A stretch of 16,923 bases of DNA from JAAXKN01 sp050259615 (GTDB lineage Bacteria; Bacteroidota; Ignavibacteria; Ignavibacteriales; SURF-24): contig JBLNAZ010000226.1 in NCBI GenBank assembly GCA_050259615.1, forward strand, positions 1-16,923, given 5' to 3'. A program made the translations under genes and the position numbers. Below are positions 1 through 6,979 of the stretch, one piece after another. The notes under the pieces are model-generated. The model had not been told where the DNA came from, ran no database searches, and was given only the letters and a program-made list of their open reading frames with translations. Position 1 is the stretch's first letter; each line of letters begins with the position of its first letter.

Positions 1-446
1 GAATGCGGGGGACCTATGGTTACAATTGCATCTATCTTATTATTTTTCAGGTACTCTTTACCCGCGGCTACAGCCTTAGGGTACCAGCCGATCCTGGCGT
101 CGGGCACAAAGAGGTTCATTCTGATCCAGATGGAAATTCTGTGGTTTAAGCTTTTATTTGTTTTTGAAATTGTTTCCGAAGCAACCAGAGGCTCATCCTG
201 CGATTTGCCCAAAAACTTCCTGTACAGCCTGAATGGATCAAAATAGCCAGTTTTAATGACCCTGAGGTCCGGAGAGATTTCCTTCAGCAAGCTTTCATCC
301 CTGGCTGAAAATGTATCCTCATCCACCGTCAGTACGGAAGGCTGCCAGCCTGAGTTGGGCAGGTATTTTATTATTTTAAGCGGCCAGTGCAGTGTAGCTT
401 TGCCCGAAGGGGGCCAGAAAAATGTTATAAAGAGGACTTTTCTCAT
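1..446 (-). CDS. Glycosyltransferase family 4-like protein, N-terminal part (runs off the left edge)
   Basis: Read on the minus strand from an ATG at 446-444, the frame stays open for 148 codons to the window edge. The protein begins MRKVLFITFFWPPSGKATLH and later shows KIIKYLP, GWQPSVLTVDED and, at the very edge, GPPHS. An N-terminal 'ITYFFPPSGG...KFVKYLPEFGWEPIVLT' layout with a 'GPPHS' motif is typical of GT-B glycosyltransferases that add sugars from nucleotide donors during cell-surface polysaccharide or glycan synthesis. The usual Gly-rich PPSGG loop is changed to PSGKATLHW here, so donor binding may differ. There is no strong Shine-Dalgarno sequence before the ATG. The catalytic C-terminal Rossmann domain lies outside the window, so substrate and linkage cannot be judged. 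Plus-strand frames across this stretch look like shadows of this gene. Confidence 0.8.
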   Translation of the reverse strand, partial: MRKVLFITFFWPPSGKATLHWPLKIIKYLPNSGWQPSVLTVDEDTFSARDESLLKEISPDLRVIKTGYFDPFRLYRKFLGKSQDEPLVASETISKTNKSLNHRISIWIRMNLFVPDARIGWYPKAVAAGKEYLKNNKIDAIVTIGPPH

Positions 447-603
447 ATTTTATCTTGAATTTCAGTTATTATTCAGGCAAATATACCATTGTTATTGCTA
501 TTTATTGTATATTTTTATTTACTTATCTTACGTTTAAATGAATTAAGTTTAAAAGAGTCAGGGCATCTTAACTGCTCACAAATAAAACAAAAAGTAGAAT
601 AAT
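447..603. other. Divergent intergenic region, A+T rich
   Basis: This 157-bp spacer lies between the divergently transcribed glycosyltransferase and the AI-2E family gene and should carry promoters for both. It is strongly A+T rich with runs of TTTAT and TTTAA. I could not assign a convincing -35/-10 pair or a repeat. Confidence 0.4.
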
Positions 604-1752
604 ATGCTTCAGGAAAAATCTCGTTTCTCTACCTCCAGCGCCTTTTTTCTCAATGTTATTGGCATTGTAGTAGTTTTTATAGTACTTAAGTCGCTGGCAG
701 AAATCTTTATTCCTTTTATAATTGCCTATTTTCTTTTTTTTGTTTTTTCACCTTTTAACAACTACCTGGAGCGCCTGAAGGTCCCTGCTTCGGCTGCAGT
801 TATACTCGATATATTTATAATTATTATAGTTCTGGGGAGCTTTTCTTCTGTAATTGTAAACTCCTTCAGCAGGCTTGGCGAAGCGATGCCGGGCTATGAA
901 GCCAAGCTTAACCAGATTGTATCCTCAACTGCAGGATCAATGGGAATTAAGGATAAGCAGTTTCTTAACTTCAGGATCACGAATCTTTTGCAGAGAATAG
1001 ACTACGGTCCGCTTGCAGGCAACGTATTTTCCTCAACATTTTCATTTCTGGGAAGCTTTTTATTCGTGCTCTTCTTTTTCATTTTCATTATGTCGGGGCA
1101 TAAAAATATTTACGGTGCCATTAAAAGGCGCTATCTTTTAAGTCATTTGCCCGAAGAGCTTAAGGGTGCTGATACAGAAGCCGGATCGGGCTTACAGGGA
1201 GCAAATCCTGCGTCAGGGCAGATATCAGAAAAATACCGTGCCAGGAGAGAAAAAGAGCAGACATTACAAAGTACTTTTCAGGAAATTACAGATCAGATTC
1301 AAAAGTATGTCATTGCAAAGTTTATAATAAGCCTTCTTGTAGGTGTTGCCACGGCAATAGTACTTCTTCTCTTTGGAGTTGATTTCGTGGTTGTTTGGGC
1401 CGTAATTACATTTTTGTTTAATTTTATTCCGAATATCGGTTCACTCATAGCAACAGTTCTTCCTGCCCTTATGACGCTTGTGCAGTACGGGTCGATTGGT
1501 TACGCACTTATTGTTGCCGCCGTTCTGGTTGTTCTGCATAATGTTTTTGGAAATGTAGTGGAGCCTAGAATTTTCGGACACAGGCTCGGCTTAAATCCCC
1601 TGGTAATTCTCCTTTCCCTGCTGCTCTGGGCTTACATATGGGGTATTGTCGGTGCAATACTGTCGGTTCCGCTGACGGCAATAATAAAAATCATAATTTC
1701 CAGGCTGGATTCACCTAATGCAAATTTCTTTAACGATCTGATGGGTGTCTGA
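604..1752 (+). CDS. AI-2E family transporter (PerM/YdiK/TqsA type)
   Basis: A 382-aa polytopic inner-membrane protein of the AI-2E/PerM family (formerly UPF0118), whose members export small molecules, are linked to quorum-signal efflux, or act in ion antiport; the substrate is not predictable here. Hydrophobic segments sit near residues 13-30, 32-50, 64-86, 142-164, 238-285, 300-312 and 332-362. Family hallmarks are FNFIPNIGSLIA at 272-283, VVEPRIFG at 318-325, and the C-terminal GLNPLVILLSLLLWAYIWG followed by LSVPLTAI. The length is normal for the family. Between the TM4 region and the amphipathic helix (about 187-220) is a hydrophilic Gly/Ser/Ala/Glu-rich stretch that appears longer than usual. 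The gene seems to stand alone, with A+T-rich DNA on both sides. The ATG at 604 has only a weak purine tract upstream. Family assignment is firm, function is not. Confidence 0.9.
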   Translation: MLQEKSRFSTSSAFFLNVIGIVVVFIVLKSLAEIFIPFIIAYFLFFVFSPFNNYLERLKVPASAAVILDIFIIIIVLGSFSSVIVNSFSRLGEAMPGYEAKLNQIVSSTAGSMGIKDKQFLNFRITNLLQRIDYGPLAGNVFSSTFSFLGSFLFVLFFFIFIMSGHKNIYGAIKRRYLLSHLPEELKGADTEAGSGLQGANPASGQISEKYRARREKEQTLQSTFQEITDQIQKYVIAKFIISLLVGVATAIVLLLFGVDFVVVWAVITFLFNFIPNIGSLIATVLPALMTLVQYGSIGYALIVAAVLVVLHNVFGNVVEPRIFGHRLGLNPLVILLSLLLWAYIWGIVGAILSVPLTAIIKIIISRLDSPNANFFNDLMGV

Positions 1753-1760
1753 TTTTCATG

Positions 1761-1792
1761 TTTCCGGGATTAATATAGAATTTCCCGGGAAA
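1761..1792 (+). terminator. Hairpin just after the AI-2E gene, possible terminator
   Basis: The arms TTTCCGGGA (1761-1769) and TCCCGGGAAA (1783-1792) pair with one bulged base across a short A+T-rich loop. It lies 9 bp after the stop codon, where a terminator is expected. It is followed by AGATTAAT rather than a T-run, so it is not a classical intrinsic terminator. Confidence 0.4.
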
Positions 1793-2096
1793 AGATTAAT
1801 TATCGGATGATTTTTTTGGTTTTATAGACTTAAATTATACTCTTTACTTTTCCTCCCCCGATTGCTATTTATGGTACTATTGATTTGCCCTTCCGGCAAG
1901 AATGTAGTATATTAAAAAGCCGACAGGATATCCCTTTTCCCCGGATGCTATATTTAAGGTTTTTGCTTCTTTTTTTGATTTTTTTAAAAAATCTTGAAAA
2001 AATTTTCCGAAAACGGTCTCCGTCACCATATATATAAGTATGGAAAGGATTTATTAATTGTTGCCAGGAAATGTCAACTATTTAGAAGGAAAGTAA
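1793..2096. other. Non-coding A+T-rich stretch before a small membrane protein gene
   Basis: This is the remainder of the 344-bp gap between the AI-2E gene and the 95-aa gene. It contains long T and A tracts, including a near-perfect palindrome GA-T7-A6-TC at 1977-1993, and a weak interrupted repeat TTGCCA/TGTCAA at about 2059-2075. I see no credible open frame, tRNA or riboswitch. The A-tracts may form curved DNA that helps a promoter for the downstream gene, but no clear promoter could be assigned. Confidence 0.35.
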
Positions 2097-2384
2097 ATGA
2101 AGAATATTTCTACAACGCAGGGTGCTGGTAAAAGCCGTGACAGTCAGGTAATAAAAAACGTGAAATCGTACTTTTTGAATCCCGTAAAAGGAGGAATTTT
2201 CGGTTTTGCTGCTTTCTTCGGTCTTCTTTCGGGAATAAAATATTTCAGCTATTTAATAGGCAGCCAGCCGAAGTTCAGTCTGGACATTGCGGATGTAACG
2301 CTGTCGGTTCTGGGGTTTGTTCTGGTATTTCTGATAAAATTTCTGGAAAACTTTCAGGAAAAAGAGCCTGGAATTGAAAAATAG
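2097..2384 (+). CDS. Small two-helix membrane protein of unknown function
   Basis: A 95-aa protein with no family I recognise. The first 30 or so residues are polar and basic (MKNISTTQGAGKSRDSQ...). Two hydrophobic segments follow, at about 35-54 (GFAAFFGLLSGIKYFSYLI) and 67-84 (VTLSVLGFVLVFLIKFL), and the tail is charged (ENFQEKEPGIEK). This predicts a small inner-membrane protein with two helices. The ATG is preceded by AGAAGGA at a good Shine-Dalgarno spacing, which favours a real gene. It is transcribed alone toward prfA; the prfA terminator hairpin lies just beyond its stop and may serve both genes. Confidence 0.65.
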   Translation: MKNISTTQGAGKSRDSQVIKNVKSYFLNPVKGGIFGFAAFFGLLSGIKYFSYLIGSQPKFSLDIADVTLSVLGFVLVFLIKFLENFQEKEPGIEK

Positions 2385-2390
2385 CCTTTA

Positions 2391-2425
2391 GAAAGAGAAA
2401 AACCCTGAAGAACTTCCTCAGGGTT
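2391..2425 (-). terminator. Intrinsic terminator of prfA (possibly bidirectional)
   Basis: A perfect 8-bp stem, AACCCTGA (2401-2408) with TCAGGGTT (2418-2425) and a 9-nt loop, starts 6 bp after the prfA stop. On the minus strand the stem is followed by TTTCTCTTTC (2400-2391), a pyrimidine-rich T tract, so it is a good intrinsic terminator for prfA. The same stem lies 17 bp past the stop of the convergent 95-aa gene but has no T-run in that direction. Confidence 0.8.
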
Positions 2426-2430
2426 AATAA

Positions 2431-3510
2431 TTAAGCTTCCACGTTGCTGTTGAGTTTTTCTGCCCTGTCGGCAAGTTTCAGCTGTTCAATCAGCTCCGAA
2501 AGGTCCCCCTCAATTATATTTGACAGGTTATAAAGCGTAAGTCCAATTCTATGGTCAGTAACCCTGTTTTGCGGGAAATTATAGGTACGGATCTTATCGC
2601 TTCTGTCGCCGCTTCGGACGATGGATTTTCTCTGGGCTGCAATCACGTCGGTCTGCTCTTTCTGCTTCATGTCAAAAAGGCGCGCCCTGAGGACCTTGAG
2701 GGCTTTCTGTCTGTTTTTAAGCTGTGAGCGTTCATCCTGGCACTGCACAACAATACCGGTTGGGATGTGTGTAATTCTGATTGCGGTTTCAACTTTATTT
2801 ACGTTCTGACCGCCGGCGCCGCCGCTTCTATAGACGTCGATTCTTAAGTCATTTTGATCTATATCCACCTGTACGTCTTCAACTTCAGGCATTACAACTA
2901 CGGTAGCTGCCGAAGTGTGCACGCGTCCGTTAGTTTCCGTCATAGGGACTCTCTGGACGCGGTGAACGCCGTTTTCGAACTTCATATCGCCGTAGGCACC
3001 CTGTCCGTTCAAGGAAAACACAACTTCCTTTATGCCGCCCATTCCGGACTCGCTTAAATCAACAATTTCTTTTTTCCAGCCCCTGACCTCTGCAAACCTT
3101 GAATACATTCTGTAAAGGTCAAATGCAAAAAGCCCGGCCTCATCGCCTCCGGTACCGGCACGGATTTCCACAATAACATCTTTATTATCGTTGGGATCTT
3201 TGGGGATCAGTATGAATTTGATCTCCTCTTCCAGCTTTTCCTTTTCCTTCTTCAGGTCCTCAAGCTCAGACTGTGCAATTTCAGAAAGCTCCCTGTCCTC
3301 TCCAATTTCAATTATTTCCCTGTTGCCTTCAATGTCTTTAAGCACCTTATCGTAGCGGTCAAAAGCGTCCACCACTTCCAGGAGTTCGCTTCTTTCCTTG
3401 CTGAGTGAGACTATTTTTTCCTGGTTGTTGAGATTGGCGGGGTCTGCCAGCTGTTCATTTATCTTGTCGAATTTCTCTTTAATTGACCTTAATTTGTCGA
3501 TCAGTTCCAT
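2431..3510 (-). CDS. prfA: Peptide chain release factor 1
   Basis: RF1 reads UAG and UAA stop codons in the ribosomal A site and triggers peptidyl-tRNA hydrolysis. The 359-aa product has the usual RF1 length. It has an N-terminal helical domain (MELIDKLRSIKEKFDKINEQ), the PCRF block (VIVEIRAGTGGDEAGLFA), the RF1-type anticodon loop PMT in HRVQRVPMTETNGR (PxT class, not the SPF of RF2), and the catalytic GGQ in SGGAGGQNVNKVETA. I chose the ATG at 3510 because AAGAAGGA precedes it at proper spacing and homology begins there. A frame extension to 3579 would add 23 unrelated hydrophobic residues. No prmC follows: the nearest methyltransferase is divergent and lacks NPPY. A terminator hairpin follows the stop. 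Confidence 0.97.
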   Translation of the reverse strand: MELIDKLRSIKEKFDKINEQLADPANLNNQEKIVSLSKERSELLEVVDAFDRYDKVLKDIEGNREIIEIGEDRELSEIAQSELEDLKKEKEKLEEEIKFILIPKDPNDNKDVIVEIRAGTGGDEAGLFAFDLYRMYSRFAEVRGWKKEIVDLSESGMGGIKEVVFSLNGQGAYGDMKFENGVHRVQRVPMTETNGRVHTSAATVVVMPEVEDVQVDIDQNDLRIDVYRSGGAGGQNVNKVETAIRITHIPTGIVVQCQDERSQLKNRQKALKVLRARLFDMKQKEQTDVIAAQRKSIVRSGDRSDKIRTYNFPQNRVTDHRIGLTLYNLSNIIEGDLSELIEQLKLADRAEKLNSNVEA

Positions 3511-3710
3511 CAATTCCTTCTTAATTTGAATACAAATATAGCAAACATATGCCTGAAAATCTAAGTAATAAGAAATCATTCACAGCCGACAGTGGCGCAA
3601 CAACTCCCCGGGTAAAAAGGTTTTCTTCATGAAGGCTTAACCTAAAAAAAATCGCTTCTTGTTTTGTAAAAACCGGATTATATTTAGAATAACAAAATAT
3701 CGGGATAAGA

Positions 3711-4307
3711 ATGCTTGAAAAATGGAATGAAAGGTTTTCTGAAGAAGGCTACGCATACGGCAAAGAGCCGAACGCCTTCTTTAAGGAAGAAATTGATAAA
3801 TTAAAGCCCGGGAAGCTTCTTCTGGTTGCCGAAGGCGAAGGGCGCAACGCCGTATACGCCGCCAGCCAGGGCTGGGCTGCGGATGCATTCGACTTCAGCC
3901 AGGCGGGAAAAGAAAAAGCCCTGAAGCTGGCAGAGGAATTTAATACGTCCATCAACTACACAGTTCAGGACCTGGAGCAGTTCTCTCCGCAGGAGAATTA
4001 TTACGATGCAGCTGCAATTATCTACATGCACATTCCTGAAGAACTGCGCACAAAAGTTTGTCAGAAAGTTATCTCATCTCTGAAGACGGGCGGCAAAGTG
4101 ATCCTTGAAGTCTTTGAAAAAGAGCAGGCCGGCAAATCCTCCGGGGGCCCGAAGGATCCTGAGCTCCTCTACTCTTTAGAAGACATTGTAAATGAGTTTA
4201 CGGAGCTCGACTTCCAGCAGCTCAGCAAGGAAGTAATTGAGCTAAAGGAAGGCAAATACCATCAGGGTGAGGCAGTAGTAATAAGATTTACGGGCACGAA
4301 AGAGTAG
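3711..4307 (+). CDS. Class I SAM-dependent methyltransferase, TehB/thiopurine-methyltransferase-like
   Basis: A 198-aa soluble protein that transfers methyl groups from S-adenosylmethionine to an unknown acceptor. The N-terminus (WNERF...EGYAYGKEPNAFF, residues 5-24) matches the start of TehB-like and TPMT-like enzymes. Motif I is LLLVAEGEGRNAVYAA (36-51), with the E-G-E-G-R-N glycine loop typical of this subgroup. Post-I is AFDFS (59-63), motif II is YDAAAIIYMHIP (98-109) and motif III is LKTGGKVILEVF (124-135). It lacks NPPY, so it is not the release-factor methylase PrmC despite sitting next to prfA. Members have been tied to tellurite or thiol/thiopurine detoxification, but the substrate here is not inferable. 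It is monocistronic, divergent from prfA and 78 bp upstream of the TetR operator array. Confidence 0.85.
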   Translation: MLEKWNERFSEEGYAYGKEPNAFFKEEIDKLKPGKLLLVAEGEGRNAVYAASQGWAADAFDFSQAGKEKALKLAEEFNTSINYTVQDLEQFSPQENYYDAAAIIYMHIPEELRTKVCQKVISSLKTGGKVILEVFEKEQAGKSSGGPKDPELLYSLEDIVNEFTELDFQQLSKEVIELKEGKYHQGEAVVIRFTGTKE

Positions 4308-4385
4308 TCCGGGACCTCACGAAATATCCCTCTTTTCCGGAATAATCCGCGCACTGGAAGCTCCTTAAAATTATCTTAAAAAAAT

Positions 4386-4457
4386 ATGGAAACTAATATT
4401 GACAAATTAGTTTCCATTTGTTAAATTGGAAACTAGATATACAATAATAGTTTCCAA
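4386..4457. promoter_or_regulatory. Operator array for the TetR repressor, with embedded promoter
   Basis: Four copies of an 8-bp half-site alternate in orientation: GGAAACTA (4388-4395), TAGTTTCC (4408-4415), GGAAACTA (4428-4435) and TAGTTTCC (4448-4455). Each is separated by exactly 12 bp, giving a 20-bp repeat. The first pair extends to perfect 12-bp arms (4386-4397 and 4406-4417), the second to perfect 10-bp arms (4426-4435 and 4448-4457). A -35-like TTGACA (4399-4404) lies inside the first pair, with a -10-like TAAATT (4422-4427) 17 bp downstream. The array ends just before the Shine-Dalgarno CGGAG of tetR. Inference: the TetR protein binds here and represses its own efflux operon. Confidence 0.88.
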
Positions 4458-4467
4458 CGGAGTTCAA

Positions 4468-5076
4468 ATGGAAGATAAGGAAAAGATACTCGTCTTTTCG
4501 CGCGATAAGTTTTTCAGGGAGGGTTTCTATAAAACCTCCATGGATGAGCTTGCACGCGAACTTAAGATGAGCAAGAAGACAATCTACAAGTATTACCCTT
4601 CAAAGGAGAACCTAATTGAGGAGGTGGTGGATAATCTGACGAAAGAATATTCGCAGAAGATCTCACAGGTGCTGGAAAGAAATATTGATGCCGTCAGTAA
4701 AATTCAGGAACTGCTCGGCATTCTAAGCAGCCTTTTCCTCAAGATCAGCGACCAGTGGCTCAAGGATATGCAGTACCATACACCCCACCTCTGGGAGAAA
4801 ATTGACACCTTCAGGACCCGGATGATGTACAATAACATCGGCAAAATTTTCCTTCAGGGGGAAAAAGAAGGCCTCTTTGAAGAAAGGCCCGTGGAACTGC
4901 TTCTGGTAATTTTTATCTCCTCACTGCGGGCAATTGTAAACCCCGATTTTCTTCTGAACAATAAATTCTCCCATACCGAGGCGGTGGAACAGGCATTTCA
5001 TATACTCTTAAACGGCATACTGACCGATAAGGGGGCAAAGACATTTAATAACTCAAAAAGCAGGATAAATAGATGA
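4468..5076 (+). CDS. TetR/AcrR family transcriptional repressor of the efflux operon
   Basis: A 202-aa regulator. The N-terminal helix-turn-helix spans about residues 5-50, with TSMDELARELKMSKKTIYKYYPSKENLI carrying the typical TetR turn and the YKYYPSK anchor. The rest is the all-helical ligand-binding and dimerisation domain, which varies between members, so the inducer cannot be predicted. I chose the ATG at 4468 because it follows CGGAG at 5 bp and gives a standard TetR start (MEDKEKIL). An upstream TTG at 4426 would put coding sequence inside the operator array. The stop overlaps the next gene's start as ATGA (5073-5076), so tetR and the exporter genes are translationally coupled and probably autoregulated together. 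Confidence 0.93.
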   Translation: MEDKEKILVFSRDKFFREGFYKTSMDELARELKMSKKTIYKYYPSKENLIEEVVDNLTKEYSQKISQVLERNIDAVSKIQELLGILSSLFLKISDQWLKDMQYHTPHLWEKIDTFRTRMMYNNIGKIFLQGEKEGLFEERPVELLLVIFISSLRAIVNPDFLLNNKFSHTEAVEQAFHILLNGILTDKGAKTFNNSKSRINR

Positions 5077-6041
5077 AAACCAAATTGTTAATGGGCATAA
5101 TGAGTCTTGGACTTTTTGTCTGGGGCTGCGGAAACGGAAATGATAAAAATACAATTGATGCTTCAGGTACAATTGAGGCTACAAATGTAACTGTCAGCGC
5201 AAAAGTAGCCGGCCAGATCCGGAAAATATATAAAGACGAGGGGGATAATGTAAAGGCCGGCGATACACTTCTGACTGCCGATTATGACCTCCTTTCCATT
5301 CAGCTCGACCAGGCAGAGGCAGGAAAGGACTTTGCCGAAGCCCAGCTGAGGCTTTTAAGGCAGGGAGCCAGATCTGAAGACATCAGTCAGGCAGAGGAAA
5401 ATTCCCGCCAGGCTCAGATTAACCTTGAACTGTCACAAAGGGATAAAGACAGGATGGCAAAGCTGTACGAGTCGAAATCCGTTACAAAAAAGCAGTACGA
5501 AGACGCCCTTTCAAAGTATCAGCTTTCGCAGGCTCAGTATAACGCCGCGCAGGAGAACCTGAAAAAAATGAAAAACTTCGCCCGTCCCGAAGAGATCCGC
5601 CAGTCGGAGGCAAACCTCAGGAAGGCAGAGGCAAGCGTGGACCTCCTGAAGAAAAATATTCAGGACAGCTATGTCACTTCCCCCATTAATGGAATACTTG
5701 TAAAGAAATTTGTGGAAGCCGGAGAAAGTGTAGGGCCCAACTCATCGCTTTTCAGGATTTCGGATCTGAGCGTTGTGGACCTGGTTATTTATGTTTCCGA
5801 AGAAGAGCTGGGAAAAGTAAAACTGGGGCAGAAGGCCGATGTATCTGTGGATGCATTTAAAAATAAAACCTTTGAAGGCAGGGTAATTTATATTTCTCCC
5901 GAGGCGGAGTTTACACCGAAAAACATACAGACAAAGGATGAAAGAACAAAGCTCGTCTTTGCAGTTAAAATTGAAATTAAAAATCCGGACTTCAGTCTGA
6001 AAGCCGGAATGCCTGCAGATGCAGTGATAAAGTACCAATAA
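5073..6041 (+). CDS. HlyD/YbhG-type periplasmic adaptor lipoprotein of the ABC exporter
   Basis: A 322-aa membrane-fusion protein that links an inner-membrane ABC exporter to a TolC channel. A signal sequence with lipobox-like FVWGC puts the lipidated Cys at residue 19, so it is probably membrane-anchored by lipid. The order is the usual one: first half of the lipoyl domain (about 35-72, VSAKVAGQIRKIYKDEGDNV), a long alpha-helical hairpin (about 76-195, Gln/Ala/Glu rich, coiled coil), second lipoyl half (SPINGILVKKFVEAGESVG, 203-221), then a beta-barrel domain (232-322). The segment FTPKNIQTKDERTKLVFAVK (280-299) is characteristic of the YbhG/YhiI group. It overlaps tetR by 4 bp and is followed 8 bp later by the first ATPase gene. 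Confidence 0.92.
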   Translation: MKTKLLMGIMSLGLFVWGCGNGNDKNTIDASGTIEATNVTVSAKVAGQIRKIYKDEGDNVKAGDTLLTADYDLLSIQLDQAEAGKDFAEAQLRLLRQGARSEDISQAEENSRQAQINLELSQRDKDRMAKLYESKSVTKKQYEDALSKYQLSQAQYNAAQENLKKMKNFARPEEIRQSEANLRKAEASVDLLKKNIQDSYVTSPINGILVKKFVEAGESVGPNSSLFRISDLSVVDLVIYVSEEELGKVKLGQKADVSVDAFKNKTFEGRVIYISPEAEFTPKNIQTKDERTKLVFAVKIEIKNPDFSLKAGMPADAVIKYQ

Positions 6042-6049
6042 AAAAAATT

Positions 6050-6964
6050 ATGGAAACAACCATTAAAATAGAAGGCCTGAAGAAAAGTTTCGCCGATGTC
6101 ATGGCCGTAAACGGCATTCGTCTGGATGTAAACAAGGGAGAAATGTTCGGTCTTGTCGGGCCCGACGGCGCAGGCAAAACAACAACAATCAGAATGCTCT
6201 GCGGCCTTATTGAGCCGGACGAAGGCTCGGCTGAGATACTCGGGCTTGATCTTGTAAAGCAGAGAAAAAGCATTACAAAGGATATAGGCTATCTCTCGCA
6301 GAAGTTCAGTCTTTACGGCGATCTTTCTGTGGACGAAAACATAGAATTCTTTGCAGATATCCACGGCGTCAAGGGCTATAAGGCGAGAAGAAATGAGCTC
6401 CTGGAGTTTACACGCCTTACAGACTTCCGCGACCGCCTGGCCGATAAGCTCTCAGGAGGAATGAAACAGAAGCTTGCCCTGGCCTGCACGCTGATTCACA
6501 AGCCGAAAATAATTTTTCTTGATGAACCGACTACAGGAGTGGATCCGGTTTCAAGGCGCGACTTCTGGAAAATTCTGGCAAGCCTCATCAGAGAAGAGAT
6601 TACAATCTTTATGTCGACTCCATATCTGGATGAGGCCGAAAGGTGCAACCGCGTTGCACTAATGAATAAGGGGGAGATAATAAGTTTCGATACGCCTCAG
6701 AACGTCAAGGCCTCGCTGGACAAGGATGTAGTTGAAATAGTCTGCAATCCTTCACGCCAGGCATACAAAACAATTAAGGAAAAAACTCCTTTTGAAGTCC
6801 AGATGTTCGGCGACAGGATAGACGTAGTTGTAGATAACTGCGATGCTGACTGCAGCACAATAAAGGATCTTCTCGTAAAAGAGTCAGTTACAATTACGGA
6901 CCTGAGAGTAGTCCCGCCCTCACTGGAAAACGTTTTTATTCATTTAATTTCAAGCGCAAAATAA
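6050..6964 (+). CDS. ABC exporter ATPase 1 (matches the N-terminal half of YbhF)
   Basis: A 304-aa nucleotide-binding subunit that powers the exporter on the cytoplasmic face. It has Walker A GPDGAGKT (37-44), Q-loop Gln84 in YLSQKFSLYGDL, a canonical signature LSGGMKQK (134-141), Walker B IIFLDE (154-159) and D-loop GVDP (163-166). The position of the H-switch histidine is Pro191 (FMSTPYLDEA; codon CCA at 6620-6622), so this site probably hydrolyses ATP poorly or depends on its partner. The C-terminal about 90 residues (after 215) form the accessory domain of this family and end in LRVVPPSLENVFIHL. From memory, E. coli YbhF carries two such halves in one chain; here they are separate genes. 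No clear Shine-Dalgarno precedes the ATG, which is 8 bp after the adaptor stop. Confidence 0.93.
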   Translation: METTIKIEGLKKSFADVMAVNGIRLDVNKGEMFGLVGPDGAGKTTTIRMLCGLIEPDEGSAEILGLDLVKQRKSITKDIGYLSQKFSLYGDLSVDENIEFFADIHGVKGYKARRNELLEFTRLTDFRDRLADKLSGGMKQKLALACTLIHKPKIIFLDEPTTGVDPVSRRDFWKILASLIREEITIFMSTPYLDEAERCNRVALMNKGEIISFDTPQNVKASLDKDVVEIVCNPSRQAYKTIKEKTPFEVQMFGDRIDVVVDNCDADCSTIKDLLVKESVTITDLRVVPPSLENVFIHLISSAK

Positions 6965-6979
6965 ATATAGGAATAAAGA

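Noticed and set aside
16..537. Two plus-strand open frames at the left edge
   Set aside because: They have no recognisable domains, and the minus-strand frame of the same DNA carries clear glycosyltransferase motifs up to the edge.
3511..3579. Extended start of prfA adding 23 residues
   Set aside because: The extra residues are unlike RF1, and the ATG at 3510 has an AAGAAGGA site at proper distance.
3711..4307. Methyltransferase as PrmC, modifying RF1
   Set aside because: It lacks the NPPY motif, has TehB-like motifs, and is divergent from prfA.
4309..4345. Possible terminator after the methyltransferase (TCCGG ... CCGGA)
   Set aside because: It has only a 5-bp stem with a long loop and no T-run.
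4426..4467. TTG start 14 codons upstream for the TetR gene
   Set aside because: It would translate through the operator half-sites; the ATG at 4468 has a good ribosome-binding site and a standard TetR N-terminus.
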